Positions 1 through 7,807 of a stretch of 64,000 bases of DNA are shown one piece after another; positions within the stretch are counted from its first letter, which is position 1; each line of letters opens with the position of its first letter. The notes under the pieces are model-generated. The model saw only the letters and a program-made list of their open reading frames with translations, did not search any database and was not told the origin of the DNA. The DNA is taken from assembly GCA_965200465.1 (NCBI GenBank), contig OZ241358.1, positions 2,852,001-2,916,000 on the forward strand, written 5' to 3'. This stretch comes from Azophilus sp965200465. GTDB lineage: Bacteria > Pseudomonadota > Gammaproteobacteria > Pseudomonadales > Azotimanducaceae. The position numbers were made by a program, and so were the translations under genes.

Positions 1-45
1 CGCCGCTTCAGCGCCAACAATCCGCACAACTGTGAAATCGACTGA
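1..45 (+). CDS. C-terminal end of an unidentified upstream gene (partial)
   Basis: An open frame enters from the left edge and ends at a TGA at 43-45. It gives a 14-residue tail (RRFSANNPHNCEID). It overlaps the start of the next gene by 14 nt, which suggests co-transcription. The tail is too short to identify. HPr-kinase-like genes often sit next to RiPP maturation genes, but nothing in these 14 residues shows that. Confidence 0.45.
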   Translation, partial: RRFSANNPHNCEID

Positions 46-1024
46 CTCTTGGCATTGCTACCTAGCTCATGGCTTGCGCTTGCGCTCGGCCATCGAGCTG
101 CCGCTTCCCCCGAGCGCTCCGCTGGATTCGAGCCGCCCGCCGGATGTGGTCATCCGCTACGGCGACGTCCCAGCCGCGCTTCGCCAACCCATCGCCAAGC
201 GGCGCCTCACCAGCGTCGGCAGAAGGGGCTTCTGGGAGGCGACCCGCAGCGCATTTCTCATGGATGTGGAGAACGCCGGGCGCTTCCATGTTGAAGGCGG
301 GCGCGAAGTGCGGCTGCGGCCGAACGCCAGCCTTGACGAAGTTGGTCAATTGCTCGTCCGTGTGCTGCTTCCCCTGCTGCTGCAGCAAAGGGGCCTGACC
401 ACGCTGCACGCCAGCGCCGTGGCAACCAGCGCCGGCGCGGTGCTGTTTCTAGGCCCGTCCGGCGCCGGCAAGTCGTCACTGGCGTCGGCGTTGACGGAGC
501 TGGGCCATCCGCTGCTGGGCGACGACCTGATGGCTTTGGAAAAGACGGCGGACGGCCGAACCAAGGTTTTGCCGGCAGCCCCGCAAACGAAATTGCGCCC
601 TGATGCAGCGGAGCACCTTGGCTTGCACACGAAGGGGCGCGGCAAGGCGTGCGCCGCCGGGAAGTTCTACTTCCAATCCGCCCGTTTCCATTCGACGCCC
701 TTGCCTCTGCGCACCGCCTATCTGCTGGAGACGGCACCTGCGCCAACCCCCAATCCCCTTGCCGGCCCCCTTGCACCCGCTCCGGCCAAGGAGTTCGCCA
801 TCGAACCGCTGTCCGCTCTCGACGCCTTCCGGGCGCTCTCCCTGCACACATACAAGCGAATCTACTTGGACAGAATGGGCCGCTGGGCGAGGACCACCGA
901 ACATCTCATGGAAGTGGCGAAGCGGACGTCCCTGCATCGCCTCACCAGACCAGCTTGGCCATTGGAAATCCGCGGGCTTGCGGCCGCAGTCGCCATGCAT
1001 TTGGCCGATGCGGGGGCTTCGTAA
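32..1024 (+). CDS. HPr serine kinase-like ATPase
   Basis: 330 residues, smaller than or similar to HprK and probably lacking its full N-terminal domain. A clear Walker A motif GPSGAGKSS lies at residues 141-149, followed by LGDDL about 20 residues later, as in the HprK catalytic domain where these residues bind nucleotide and metal. Proteins of this kind (HprK-related kinases) are common in Proteobacteria away from PTS genes, and some belong to lasso-peptide or other RiPP clusters, where one family phosphorylates the C-terminal Ser of the precursor. The start is a GTG overlapping the previous gene; no good ribosome binding site is visible, so the true start may be downstream. The kinase fold is well supported; the substrate is unknown. 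Confidence 0.75.
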   Translation: MKSTDSWHCYLAHGLRLRSAIELPLPPSAPLDSSRPPDVVIRYGDVPAALRQPIAKRRLTSVGRRGFWEATRSAFLMDVENAGRFHVEGGREVRLRPNASLDEVGQLLVRVLLPLLLQQRGLTTLHASAVATSAGAVLFLGPSGAGKSSLASALTELGHPLLGDDLMALEKTADGRTKVLPAAPQTKLRPDAAEHLGLHTKGRGKACAAGKFYFQSARFHSTPLPLRTAYLLETAPAPTPNPLAGPLAPAPAKEFAIEPLSALDAFRALSLHTYKRIYLDRMGRWARTTEHLMEVAKRTSLHRLTRPAWPLEIRGLAAAVAMHLADAGAS

Positions 1025-1092
1025 GCGACTTAAGGAGGCTCAACGGCGTTAGCATTGCGACGTCACTCAAACCACAACGGAGGGCCTGTTCC

Positions 1093-1677
1093 ATGACCAA
1101 TGCAAACTTTCTCCGGTGCGGAGCTACGGCGGCCTTCTGCGGGTCGCTCCTTGTCGGCGCGTTGCCCCAAACTGTGCTCGCTGCGGATTTCGCCGTTGCC
1201 GAGATCGTTGACGCCGAGGCCAAGGTGGTTGGCGCCGCGCAATTCGAGCAGGCGCCGGGCGGCGTCATCATGGATGTCAAGTTGGCGGGCGTGGCGCCCG
1301 GTTGGCATGGCATTCACCTGCACGGCACCGGCAGCTGTTCACCGGACTTCAAGGCCGCCAAAGGGCACATCAATCCGCCGGCCAAGCAGCACGGGCTGCG
1401 CAATCCAGACGGACCGGACAACGGGGATTTGCCCAACCTTCACGTCACGGCGGACGGCACCGCCGCCGCGCAGTTCTACACCACCCGCGTCAGCATCAAT
1501 CCGGGCGGGGCGGCGCCGGCGCTGCTCGACGAAGACGGTTCCGCCGTCGTCGTCCACGACAACCCAGACGACCACTTCACGCAGCCCATTGGCGGCGCCG
1601 GGGGCAGGATCGGCTGCGGCGTTGTCGTCTCTGACGCCGAGCGCCAGCCCGCATCCGAACAGCCGACCGCGGAATAG
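1093..1677 (+). CDS. sodC: Periplasmic Cu/Zn superoxide dismutase family protein
   Basis: 194 residues. The ATG at 1093 follows a strong GGAGGG site with 8-nt spacing. An N-terminal signal peptide ends near LAADFAVAE. Metal-binding motifs are in family order: GWHGIHLHG (Cu ligands H-x-H), GHINP, a Zn-loop segment with HGLRNPDGPDNGDLPN, and a C-terminal VVVHDNPDDH plus GGAGGRIGCG. Cysteines suited to the conserved disulfide are present (GSC and GCG). It would dismutate superoxide in the periplasm. It is followed directly by the left 31-bp repeat of the HicAB islet. Confidence 0.9.
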   Translation: MTNANFLRCGATAAFCGSLLVGALPQTVLAADFAVAEIVDAEAKVVGAAQFEQAPGGVIMDVKLAGVAPGWHGIHLHGTGSCSPDFKAAKGHINPPAKQHGLRNPDGPDNGDLPNLHVTADGTAAAQFYTTRVSINPGGAAPALLDEDGSAVVVHDNPDDHFTQPIGGAGGRIGCGVVVSDAERQPASEQPTAE

Positions 1678-1681
1678 CCCG

Positions 1682-1712
1682 GCAACCCTAGAACCGCACC
1701 AGCTCCGCCGCC
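1682..1712. repeat. Left copy of 31-bp direct repeat
   Basis: Identical over 31 bases to 2982-3012. The right copy is the 3' end of the YfcE-like gene (codons for AAELVRF plus the TAG stop, read on the minus strand). The left copy is therefore a duplicated gene end, 1.3 kb away, and the two bound the transposase remnant and hicAB. Confidence 0.9.
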
Positions 1713-2117
1713 GCTTGGCCTTGGCGCACCCTCGGCGGAAGGCGCAGGGGCGGACGCGCCCCAAGCGGACGCCCTTGGCCAGGATGCGCCCGACAGTCGC
1801 CTCGCTCAGGGCCGCCCCTTCGCGGGCCAGCATGACGCGCACCTTGGCCCGGCCCATGAAGGGGAAGCGCCGGCGCAGGTCCCAGACCGCCGCCTCGTCC
1901 CGGCGCGTCCACCGAGGACCGCGCGCCCTCGCCGGCCGGCGGCTGCAGTTGGCCAGGCCGCGTTGACGGAACGCCCGGCGCCAGCGGAACAGGGTGCTCC
2001 GGGGCGTCCCAGCCGCCTCCAGCGCCAAGGCCTCGGAGCATCCCCCGGCTCGCAGCCGCTCATACAGGCGGATGCGCCGGTGGCGCTCCACCGCCTCCGG
2101 CGACGCGTGGACATCAA
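1713..2117 (-). pseudogene. Truncated transposase (IS481/IS3-like HTH N-terminal part)
   Basis: Reading right to left, the frame gives an HTH-rich stretch (ERHRRIRLYERLRAGG, STLFRWRRAFRQRGLA) and then FPFMGRAKVRVMLAREG with SEATVGRILAKG. This pattern is typical of the N-terminal DNA-binding half of IS481-type transposases. The similarity stops at the 31-bp repeat; beyond it the open frame only continues antisense through sodC. The DDE catalytic domain is missing and the 5' end is unclear, so the gene is broken. Confidence 0.7.
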
Positions 2118-2275
2118 CGCGGACTCCGCGGCATACTGCCTTCGGCAGGTAAATCTGCTTCAGCCTCCCTCAACGCAGCCTCGGCAAAGGGTCAAAAAAG
2201 TCTCACATGTGCCTGAACCAGATCACATTATCGTCAAGGGCTAAGAGAGGTTAGGCAAAAATTTGGAGAAGTCGC

Positions 2276-2488
2276 ATGACTGGCGTTGAGTTCATAAAAC
2301 GAGTGAGAAAACTTGGCCGCAGCCGAGGCGTTGCGGTTCATTTCGAACCCCGGCGAGGCAAGGGCAGCCACGGCCTGCTTTATTACGGCGACCAGTTCAC
2401 GACGGTGAAAGACCGGAAAAAGGAGATCAGCCGCAGCCTGCTCAATGATATGCTCAAACAGCTTGGATTGTCGCCAAAAGACATTTAA
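2276..2488 (+). CDS. hicA: HicA-family mRNA interferase toxin
   Basis: 70 residues, normal length for HicA. It shows the dsRNA-binding-like fold pattern: N-terminal helix (FIKRVRKLGRSRG), then a strand and the catalytic His in GKGSHG, then YYGDQFTTVKDRKKEI and a final helix with LLNDMLKQLGLS. The ATG at 2276 follows GGAG with 7-nt spacing. HicA cleaves mRNA when free of HicB, which is encoded 38 nt downstream. The pair lies inside a 1.3-kb islet between direct repeats. Confidence 0.93.
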   Translation: MTGVEFIKRVRKLGRSRGVAVHFEPRRGKGSHGLLYYGDQFTTVKDRKKEISRSLLNDMLKQLGLSPKDI

Positions 2489-2526
2489 CCTATGACAAAC
2501 CCCAAAACGACGGTGGGCATGTCCTA

Positions 2527-2949
2527 ATGCAACTGGCATATCCCGCAGCGCTGGAGGTGCGGCCCGACACCGTTCTGGTGTCGTTTCCGGACATTCCAGA
2601 GGCCCTTACCGAAGGTGACGCCAAAGCCGATGCGCTATCGGAAGCTGTCGATTGTCTTGTTGCGGCTCTTGGCGGCTACGTCCACCAACGGCGACGCATT
2701 CCCGCGCCATCCCATGTGCAGGACGCCCCAATGGTTAAATTGCCGGCTCTGGTTGCTGCAAAACTCGCCCTTTATGAGGCGATGTGGGAGCGGAACGCCA
2801 CCGAAGACGGTCTCGCTGAACAGCTAGGCGCCACTAGGGACGCTGTGCAGCGCCTTCTCGATTTGGACCATCGTTCGCCCATTGGTCAGGTTGAAAGAGC
2901 TTTGCAAGCCCTTGGAATGGGTCTGGCTGTGGAAGCCTACGCCACTTGA
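2527..2949 (+). CDS. hicB: HicB-family antitoxin
   Basis: 140 residues. The N-terminal half matches the degenerate RNase H-like HicB fold (YPAALEVRPDTVLVSFPDIPEALTEGD, then an ALSEAVDCLVAAL helix). The C-terminal half (PALVAAKLALYEAMWERNATEDGLAEQLGATRDAVQRLLD) is a Cro-type helix-turn-helix with the usual HicB spacing. It should bind HicA and repress the operon promoter. It immediately follows hicA on the same strand, and the gene ends 33 nt before the right direct repeat. Confidence 0.92.
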   Translation: MQLAYPAALEVRPDTVLVSFPDIPEALTEGDAKADALSEAVDCLVAALGGYVHQRRRIPAPSHVQDAPMVKLPALVAAKLALYEAMWERNATEDGLAEQLGATRDAVQRLLDLDHRSPIGQVERALQALGMGLAVEAYAT

Positions 2950-2981
2950 CGATTATCCCGCCCCTTTAGCCCGCTGAGGCA

Positions 2982-3012
2982 GCAACCCTAGAACCGCACC
3001 AGCTCCGCCGCC
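2982..3012. repeat. Right copy of 31-bp direct repeat (3' end of phosphodiesterase gene)
   Basis: Identical to 1682-1712. It contains the last codons and the TAG stop of the phosphodiesterase gene plus five bases beyond it. Confidence 0.9.
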
Positions 3013-3473
3013 AAGTTGCGCAGGTCAACGATGCCGACGGCGTTTAGGCCGGGCATGTGGCCGGCGCATTCGCCGGGGTTGAAAACGGTTTGCCGGCCGT
3101 TGCGCTCCAAGCGGTGGAGGTGGGTGTGGCCGTGCAGGGCCAGATCGTGGCTGTGGTTGAGGACGCCCGCGAACTCCAAGGGATCATGCACCACCAGGAT
3201 GCGCTGGCCATGCCATGCCAACTCCAAGGGCGGGTCCGCAAAGCTGAAGCCGTGGGCGGCGACGGCCCGCCCCAAACTTTCCCGCTCCTGGTCGTTGTTG
3301 CCGAACACCCCATGCAGGGGCGCTTTTAGGCGGGCGAAGACATCCAAGGTCTTGGCTTGGGTGATGTCCCCGGTATGGACGACGCGCTCCACCCCGCGGT
3401 CGTTGAAGATGTCAACGATGCGGGCGACGTTCTTCAGGTTGTTGTGGGTGTCGCTGACGACGCCGATGCGCAT
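2988..3473 (-). CDS. YfcE/MJ0936-type metallophosphoesterase
   Basis: 161 residues, full length for this family. Metal-site motifs are all present in order: SDTHN (D-x-H), HTGD, GNND, VVHDP and HGHTHLH, then NPGE. Such enzymes are dimetal phosphodiesterases acting on model diesters or cyclic nucleotides; the natural substrate is often unknown. The ATG at 3473 starts MRIGVVSDTHNN, as expected. The 3' end has been duplicated at 1682-1712, which points to an insertion next to the stop codon. Confidence 0.92.
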   Translation of the reverse strand: MRIGVVSDTHNNLKNVARIVDIFNDRGVERVVHTGDITQAKTLDVFARLKAPLHGVFGNNDQERESLGRAVAAHGFSFADPPLELAWHGQRILVVHDPLEFAGVLNHSHDLALHGHTHLHRLERNGRQTVFNPGECAGHMPGLNAVGIVDLRNLAAELVRF

Positions 3474-3527
3474 GGCGGCTGGCCGCGCGGGCGCTTGCTG
3501 CTAAGGAACCAACGGCAGCCGCAAGAC

Positions 3528-3562
3528 CAGCCGCCAGCAGTTCAGGAAACCGCTGGCGGCTG
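3528..3562. terminator. 11-bp stem-loop between phosphodiesterase and thiolase genes
   Basis: CAGCCGCCAGC at 3528-3538 pairs perfectly with GCTGGCGGCTG at 3552-3562 across a 13-nt loop. No T-run follows on the minus strand, so it may be a transcript-stabilising hairpin or a weak terminator. Confidence 0.45.
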
Positions 3563-3581
3563 TTTGCCTTAAGGCCATCCT

Positions 3582-3640
3582 AAAAATCCGCGGCGGACCG
3601 TGCGGAGCGCCGCACAGCAACAGCGCAGGCTCGGTCCGCC
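3582..3640 (-). terminator. Rho-independent terminator of the thiolase operon
   Basis: GGCGGACCG (3592-3600) pairs with CGGTCCGCC (3632-3640), with an inner TGCGG/CCGCA hairpin at 3601-3614. Read on the minus strand the stem is followed by a run of five T at 3586-3582. It lies just past the thiolase stop at 3656. Confidence 0.7.
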
Positions 3641-3655
3641 AGCCTTGCCGGCCGC

Positions 3656-4801
3656 TCAGGCCGCCTTTTCCAGAATGTGTATGCCGCAGGCGCTGCCTAG
3701 GCCGATCACATGGGTCATGCCGATGCGGGCGCCCGGCACCTGCCGTTCGCCGGCCTCGCCGCGCAGATGGGTGGAGACCTCGTAGATGTTGGCGATGCCC
3801 GTGGCGCCCAGGGGATGGCCCTTGGAGAGCAGCCCGCCGGAGACGTTGACCGGCACGCGCCCGCCCAAGGCGACCTCGCCATCGTCGATCATGCGGCCGG
3901 CTTCGCCGTCCCCGCACAGACCCAGGTTCTCGTAATGAAGGATCTCGGCGGTGGCGAAGCAGTCGTGCAGCTCCACCAAGTCGATGTCCTCCGGGCCGAC
4001 GCCGGCCATTTCGTACGCCTTGGCGGAAGCCTCCCGGGTGCAGGTGTTGACGTCCGGCATCACCAAGTCCCGCTCCTGCCAGCGGTCCGAGGTCAGCACC
4101 GAGGCGCGCACCTTCACCGCCCGGTCCATCAAGCCAAGCTCCTTCGCCTTCCTCTCCGTGGCGATCACCGCGGCGGCGGAGCCGTCCACATTCACGGAGC
4201 ACATTAGCTTGGTGTTGGGATAGGAGATCATCTCCGCGTTCATCACCGTGTCCAAGGGCGTTTCGATCTGGTACATCGCCTTGGGGTTCATGGTGGAGTG
4301 GTGGTGGTTCTTCACGGAGACCTTGGCGAACTGCTCGAAGGTGGTGCCGTACTTGCGGGCGTGCTCCATGCCGGCCTCCGCGAACACGGCGGGCATGGTG
4401 CCGGAGCCGAACAGGCCCTCCTTGGGGATGCCCTTGCCGCCCCCCGTGCCGCCGAGCAAGCCCTTGCCCATCTGCTCCACGCCCACGGCGAGCACGATGT
4501 CGTACAGGCCGGCTTTCACCGAAGCCCAGGCCTCGCGGAAGGCGGTGGCGCCGGTGGCGCAGGCGTTGGAGACGTTGACCACCGGAACGCCGGTCTGGCC
4601 GATTTCCTGCAGGATACGCTGGCCCACCATGCCGCTGGCCTGCATCAGGTTGCCGCAGTAGAGGGCCTCCATGTCCTGAATGGCGAGGCCGCAGTCGTCC
4701 AAGGCCAGCAACGCAGCCTCAGCGCCGATTTGCGGCACGGTCTTTTCGGGGAAGCGCCCGAACTTGATCATATCGACACCGACAACGTATGCGTCCGTCA
4801 T
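3656..4801 (-). CDS. Thiolase-like protein (SCP-x / lipid-transfer type)
   Basis: 381 residues. The ATG at 4801 follows a GGGAGA site, and MTDAYVVGVDMIKFGRFP is typical for the thiolase/lipid-transfer subfamily. VNVSNACATGATAFREA carries the nucleophilic Cys region; EIAEL-like segment DLVELHDCFATAEI and a C-terminal SKGHPLGATGIANIYE and GSACGIH contain the His and second Cys motifs. Members of this group work with a DUF35 OB-fold protein, encoded directly upstream (4839-5255), either in thiolysis or in retro-aldol cleavage of steroid-like side chains. The pairing is established for Ltp2/ChsH2; the substrate here is not shown by the sequence. Confidence 0.88.
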   Translation of the reverse strand: MTDAYVVGVDMIKFGRFPEKTVPQIGAEAALLALDDCGLAIQDMEALYCGNLMQASGMVGQRILQEIGQTGVPVVNVSNACATGATAFREAWASVKAGLYDIVLAVGVEQMGKGLLGGTGGGKGIPKEGLFGSGTMPAVFAEAGMEHARKYGTTFEQFAKVSVKNHHHSTMNPKAMYQIETPLDTVMNAEMISYPNTKLMCSVNVDGSAAAVIATERKAKELGLMDRAVKVRASVLTSDRWQERDLVMPDVNTCTREASAKAYEMAGVGPEDIDLVELHDCFATAEILHYENLGLCGDGEAGRMIDDGEVALGGRVPVNVSGGLLSKGHPLGATGIANIYEVSTHLRGEAGERQVPGARIGMTHVIGLGSACGIHILEKAA

Positions 4802-4838
4802 AAGAAATCTCCCTGGGTTTCGCTGATTGCCCGATTTG

Positions 4839-5255
4839 TTAACCGGATTTGGGTTGGAAAAAATAGGCCGTGTAGGAATTGCCCTCCTTGTCCTTGCGGC
4901 CCAAGGCGTCCCCATAGACCACCTCGACGGGCATTCCGAATTCGATTTTGTCTGGATCCGGCTCGATGTTGATCAGGTTGCCCTTGATGGCGGTGCCGTC
5001 GTCCAGATCGACGATGGCGCTGATGTAGGGCACCTCGATGCCGGGAAAGGAGCGATGCACGATGCAGTAGGAGTACAGCGAGCCGCTGTTCGGCAGGCGC
5101 ACCGCCTGCATCTGGTCCCGCGCCCCGCACCTGGAGCACACGCTGCGCTTCCCTAGGAAGCAGGCGCCGCAGGCTTGGCACCTGTGGCCCTCCAAGTAGG
5201 GCGCCCCGCCCTCCGGCAACTTCAGGTAGTCCACCGCCGGCAATGGTTGGCTCAT
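4839..5255 (-). CDS. DUF35 OB-fold/zinc-ribbon acyl-CoA-associated protein
   Basis: 138 residues. A rubredoxin-like zinc ribbon near the N-terminus has CQACG and CSRCG (C-x2-C twice, residues ~25-43), followed by an OB fold (SLYSYCIVHRSFPG, YISAIVDLDDGTAIKGNL). These proteins are obligate partners of the thiolase/aldolase encoded 37 nt downstream. The start follows the expected MSQPLPAVDYLKLPEGG. The gene is divergent from the two acyl-CoA dehydrogenases, with about 200 nt between them. Confidence 0.88.
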   Translation of the reverse strand: MSQPLPAVDYLKLPEGGAPYLEGHRCQACGACFLGKRSVCSRCGARDQMQAVRLPNSGSLYSYCIVHRSFPGIEVPYISAIVDLDDGTAIKGNLINIEPDPDKIEFGMPVEVVYGDALGRKDKEGNSYTAYFFQPKSG

Positions 5256-5451
5256 CTATTCCCCCGTTGGCGTTTGCGTAGTTAGGGTGCGAAGCATACA
5301 GCAATTCGCCAAAGACAGCCGCAAAAAGTCGCCGCGCATCCGGCGGCGAAGCCCAGCGGGGGATTGGGGATGGAGTCAAGGCGGCGGCTGTCCCCTGGGC
5401 CGAATCTGGTAGCATCCGCAAACGGCTCTTCGGTATCGGGGAAGGAACCGC

Positions 5452-6648
5452 ATGGACCTGTCCTACGGGGCGGACTACGAAGCCTTGCGCACAGCAGTTC
5501 GGCGCTTCATCAAGACGCATCGGCACAGGGCGCCCAAGGGCGCTGGGCTGCGCTCGCCGGCGGTTCTTGGTTGGCAAAGGCTGCTCATTGAAAACGGCTA
5601 CGCCGCCCGCACCATCCCGCGAGCCTACGGCGGTTTCGGCGCCAAGCCGGACATTCTGGCCTCCCGCGTCATCGCCGAGGAGTTCGCCGCCGCCCAGCTC
5701 AGCCAAGGCATCGGCGGCCAAGGCGTTTCCATGCTGGTGCCCACCTTGCTGGAAATGGGCGCGGAGGAGCAGAAACGGCGGTTCATCCGCCCCACCATCC
5801 ATGGGGAGATGGTTTGGTGCCAAGGCTATTCCGAACCCGGCGCCGGCAGCGACTTGGCCAGCCTGCGCACCAGCGCCGTGCTCGACGGCGACGACTGGGT
5901 GGTCAACGGCCACAAGATCTGGACCAGCACGGCGCACTTGGCGGACTGGATCTTCTGCCTGGTGCGCACCGAGCCGGACGCCCCCAAGCACCGAGGCATC
6001 TCCTTCCTGCTGTTCCGCATGGATTCGCCCGGCATCAAGGTGCAGCCCCTGGTTGACATGACCGGCGCCGCCAACTTCAACGAAGTCTTCTTCACCGACG
6101 TGCGTGTGCCGAAGCAGCAGATCGTCGGCGCCCGCGGCGAAGGGTGGAAGGTGGCCAACGCGGTTTTGGGGCACGAGCGGGATGCCTTGGGAGACCCCAA
6201 CCCAACCCTGTCGCGCCTGAATGCGCTGATAAGTCTGATGCGGACGGAGACCATAGACGGGCGCCGGGTGATCGACAATCCCGTGTATCGAGACCGGCTG
6301 ATGAGGCTCCAAGCGCGGGTGATGGCCATGCGCTGCAACGACCTGCGCGTGCTGTCCGCCCGCATCAACGGCCGGGACCCGGGGTTGGCGCGGCTGGTCG
6401 TGAAGCTGCAGGGCGCCGAACTGCGCCACGAGCTTGAACAGCTGGGCATCGACGCGATGGGCGAGCTGGGGCTGGCGTACGGTGATAATCCCCACCTGCG
6501 CGACCACGGCAACTGGCAAAGCCACTACATGTTTTTTCTGGGCCTCATCATTGGCGGCGGCACTGCGCAGATTCAAAAGAACATCATCGGCGAACGCGGC
6601 CTCGGCCTGCCTAGGGAGCCCAAGCCGCAAGCGCCGGTCCAGCCCTAG
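5452..6648 (+). CDS. Acyl-CoA dehydrogenase, FadE-type (first subunit)
   Basis: 398 residues. ATG at 5452 after GGGGAAGGA. N-terminal helical domain, then the family signature GYSEPGAGSDLASL and NGHKIWTSTAH (FAD/substrate contacts), and the C-terminal GGTAQIQKNIIGERGLGLPR. It should oxidise an acyl-CoA at the alpha-beta bond and pass electrons to ETF. A second, shorter dehydrogenase starts 25 nt after its stop. Adjacent pairs like this form alpha2beta2 heterotetramers in steroid side-chain degradation; that role is inferred from gene order only. Confidence 0.93.
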   Translation: MDLSYGADYEALRTAVRRFIKTHRHRAPKGAGLRSPAVLGWQRLLIENGYAARTIPRAYGGFGAKPDILASRVIAEEFAAAQLSQGIGGQGVSMLVPTLLEMGAEEQKRRFIRPTIHGEMVWCQGYSEPGAGSDLASLRTSAVLDGDDWVVNGHKIWTSTAHLADWIFCLVRTEPDAPKHRGISFLLFRMDSPGIKVQPLVDMTGAANFNEVFFTDVRVPKQQIVGARGEGWKVANAVLGHERDALGDPNPTLSRLNALISLMRTETIDGRRVIDNPVYRDRLMRLQARVMAMRCNDLRVLSARINGRDPGLARLVVKLQGAELRHELEQLGIDAMGELGLAYGDNPHLRDHGNWQSHYMFFLGLIIGGGTAQIQKNIIGERGLGLPREPKPQAPVQP

Positions 6649-6673
6649 GGGTCAGGCTCGCCGCAGGGAACTC

Positions 6674-7735
6674 ATGGATTTCGGACTTGCGGAGGAGCAA
6701 AGCCTGTTCCAAGACAGCCTGAACGCCTATTTGAGCGAAAAGGCCGGCTTGGAGCGGGTGCGCCGCATCGCCGCGGGGGAGGAGGATCCACAGGCTTTGC
6801 GGCGCGAGCTTGTTGAGTTCGGCCTCTCCGGCCTGCTAATTGCGGAGCGGCATGGCGGCGTTGGCTTGGCGCCCTTGGACGCGGCCCTGGCCGCCGAATG
6901 CTTGGGCCGCCACGTCGCCCCGGCGCCCTTTCTGGGCACCTCGGCGGTGGCACCCTTGGCTTTGGCCTTGTCCGAAGGGCAAGAGGAGCGGCTGCGGCGG
7001 TTGGCGGCCGGCGAACTGACCATCGGCCTCGCCCTCGCCGAAGCGGTGGGCGCGAGAGCCGGCGCCGGCTTGGTGGCCAAGGGCGGCAAGCTCTCCGGCA
7101 GGTCCCTTTACGTCCTGGACTACGGTGCGGACGAATACCTGGCGGCGGACGCCGACCGGCGGCTGTACTTGGTGGCCGCCGCCGCCTTGGAGCACCGGCC
7201 TCTGGCCACGGTGGACAAAACCCGCGCCGTGGGCGAACTCATCTTCCAAGAGACGCCGGCGGCGCTGCTGAGCGAGAATCCCGAGCATCTGCGCACCCTC
7301 ATCGACGCCGCCTGGGTGATGCTCGCCGCGGACACCCTGGGCGCCGCCCAAAGCATGCTGGACCAAGCCGTGGCCTACGCCAAGGAGCGGCGGCAGTTCA
7401 ACCGGCCCATAGGTTCATTTCAGGCGGTCAAGCACCTGTGCGCGGAGATGGCGGCCCAGTTGGAGCCTTGCCGCGCCCTGGTTTGGCAAGCCGCCCACGC
7501 CTTGAGCGAAGCGCCGCAGGAGGCACACTTAGCCGCCTGCCACGCCAAGGCCCACTTGGCTGAAGTCGGCGCCTTCGTGGCGCGCGCGGCCACGGAGGTG
7601 CATGGCGGCATGGGCTTCACCGACTTGCTCGGCCTGCACTATTGGTTCAAGCGCATCGGCTTCAACCGCCAAGCTCTCGGCGCTCCGGAACTGGTGCGGG
7701 AGGAAGCGGCCAGGGCGCAGAATTTGGCCGCCTGA
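6674..7735 (+). CDS. Acyl-CoA dehydrogenase (second, shorter subunit)
   Basis: 353 residues. ATG at 6674 with AGGGA upstream. The C-terminal helical domain is well kept (AYAKERRQFNRPIGSFQAVKH, ATEVHGGMGFTD). The middle beta domain is shortened and lacks the YSEPGAGSD-type signature seen in its neighbour, as expected for the partner subunit of a heteromeric enzyme. Co-transcribed with the preceding gene. Confidence 0.9.
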   Translation: MDFGLAEEQSLFQDSLNAYLSEKAGLERVRRIAAGEEDPQALRRELVEFGLSGLLIAERHGGVGLAPLDAALAAECLGRHVAPAPFLGTSAVAPLALALSEGQEERLRRLAAGELTIGLALAEAVGARAGAGLVAKGGKLSGRSLYVLDYGADEYLAADADRRLYLVAAAALEHRPLATVDKTRAVGELIFQETPAALLSENPEHLRTLIDAAWVMLAADTLGAAQSMLDQAVAYAKERRQFNRPIGSFQAVKHLCAEMAAQLEPCRALVWQAAHALSEAPQEAHLAACHAKAHLAEVGAFVARAATEVHGGMGFTDLLGLHYWFKRIGFNRQALGAPELVREEAARAQNLAA

Positions 7736-7747
7736 ACGCCCTAAGTG

Positions 7748-7776
7748 CTTGAATACGAGCGGTTAGCCGCCATATA
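7748..7776 (+). promoter_or_regulatory. Heat-shock (sigma-32-like) promoter of lon, overlapping a sigma-70-like one
   Basis: CTTGAAT at 7748-7754, 13-nt spacer, CGCCATATA at 7768-7776. These are one mismatch each from the sigma-32 boxes CTTGAAA and CCCCATNTA. TTGAAT-N18-TATAAC overlaps and could serve the housekeeping sigma factor. It lies about 31 nt before the lon ATG. Confidence 0.65.
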
Positions 7777-7807
7777 ACATTCCCACCACTAGAGGCAACG
7801 CAAGCCA

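Noticed and set aside
1339..1712. Continuation of the transposase frame into the superoxide dismutase gene
   Set aside because: Similarity to transposases ends at the 31-bp repeat; the rest is antisense to sodC.
4798..6630. A 610-codon open frame on the minus strand
   Set aside because: It runs antisense to a clear acyl-CoA dehydrogenase and has no recognisable domains; it is a GC-rich shadow.
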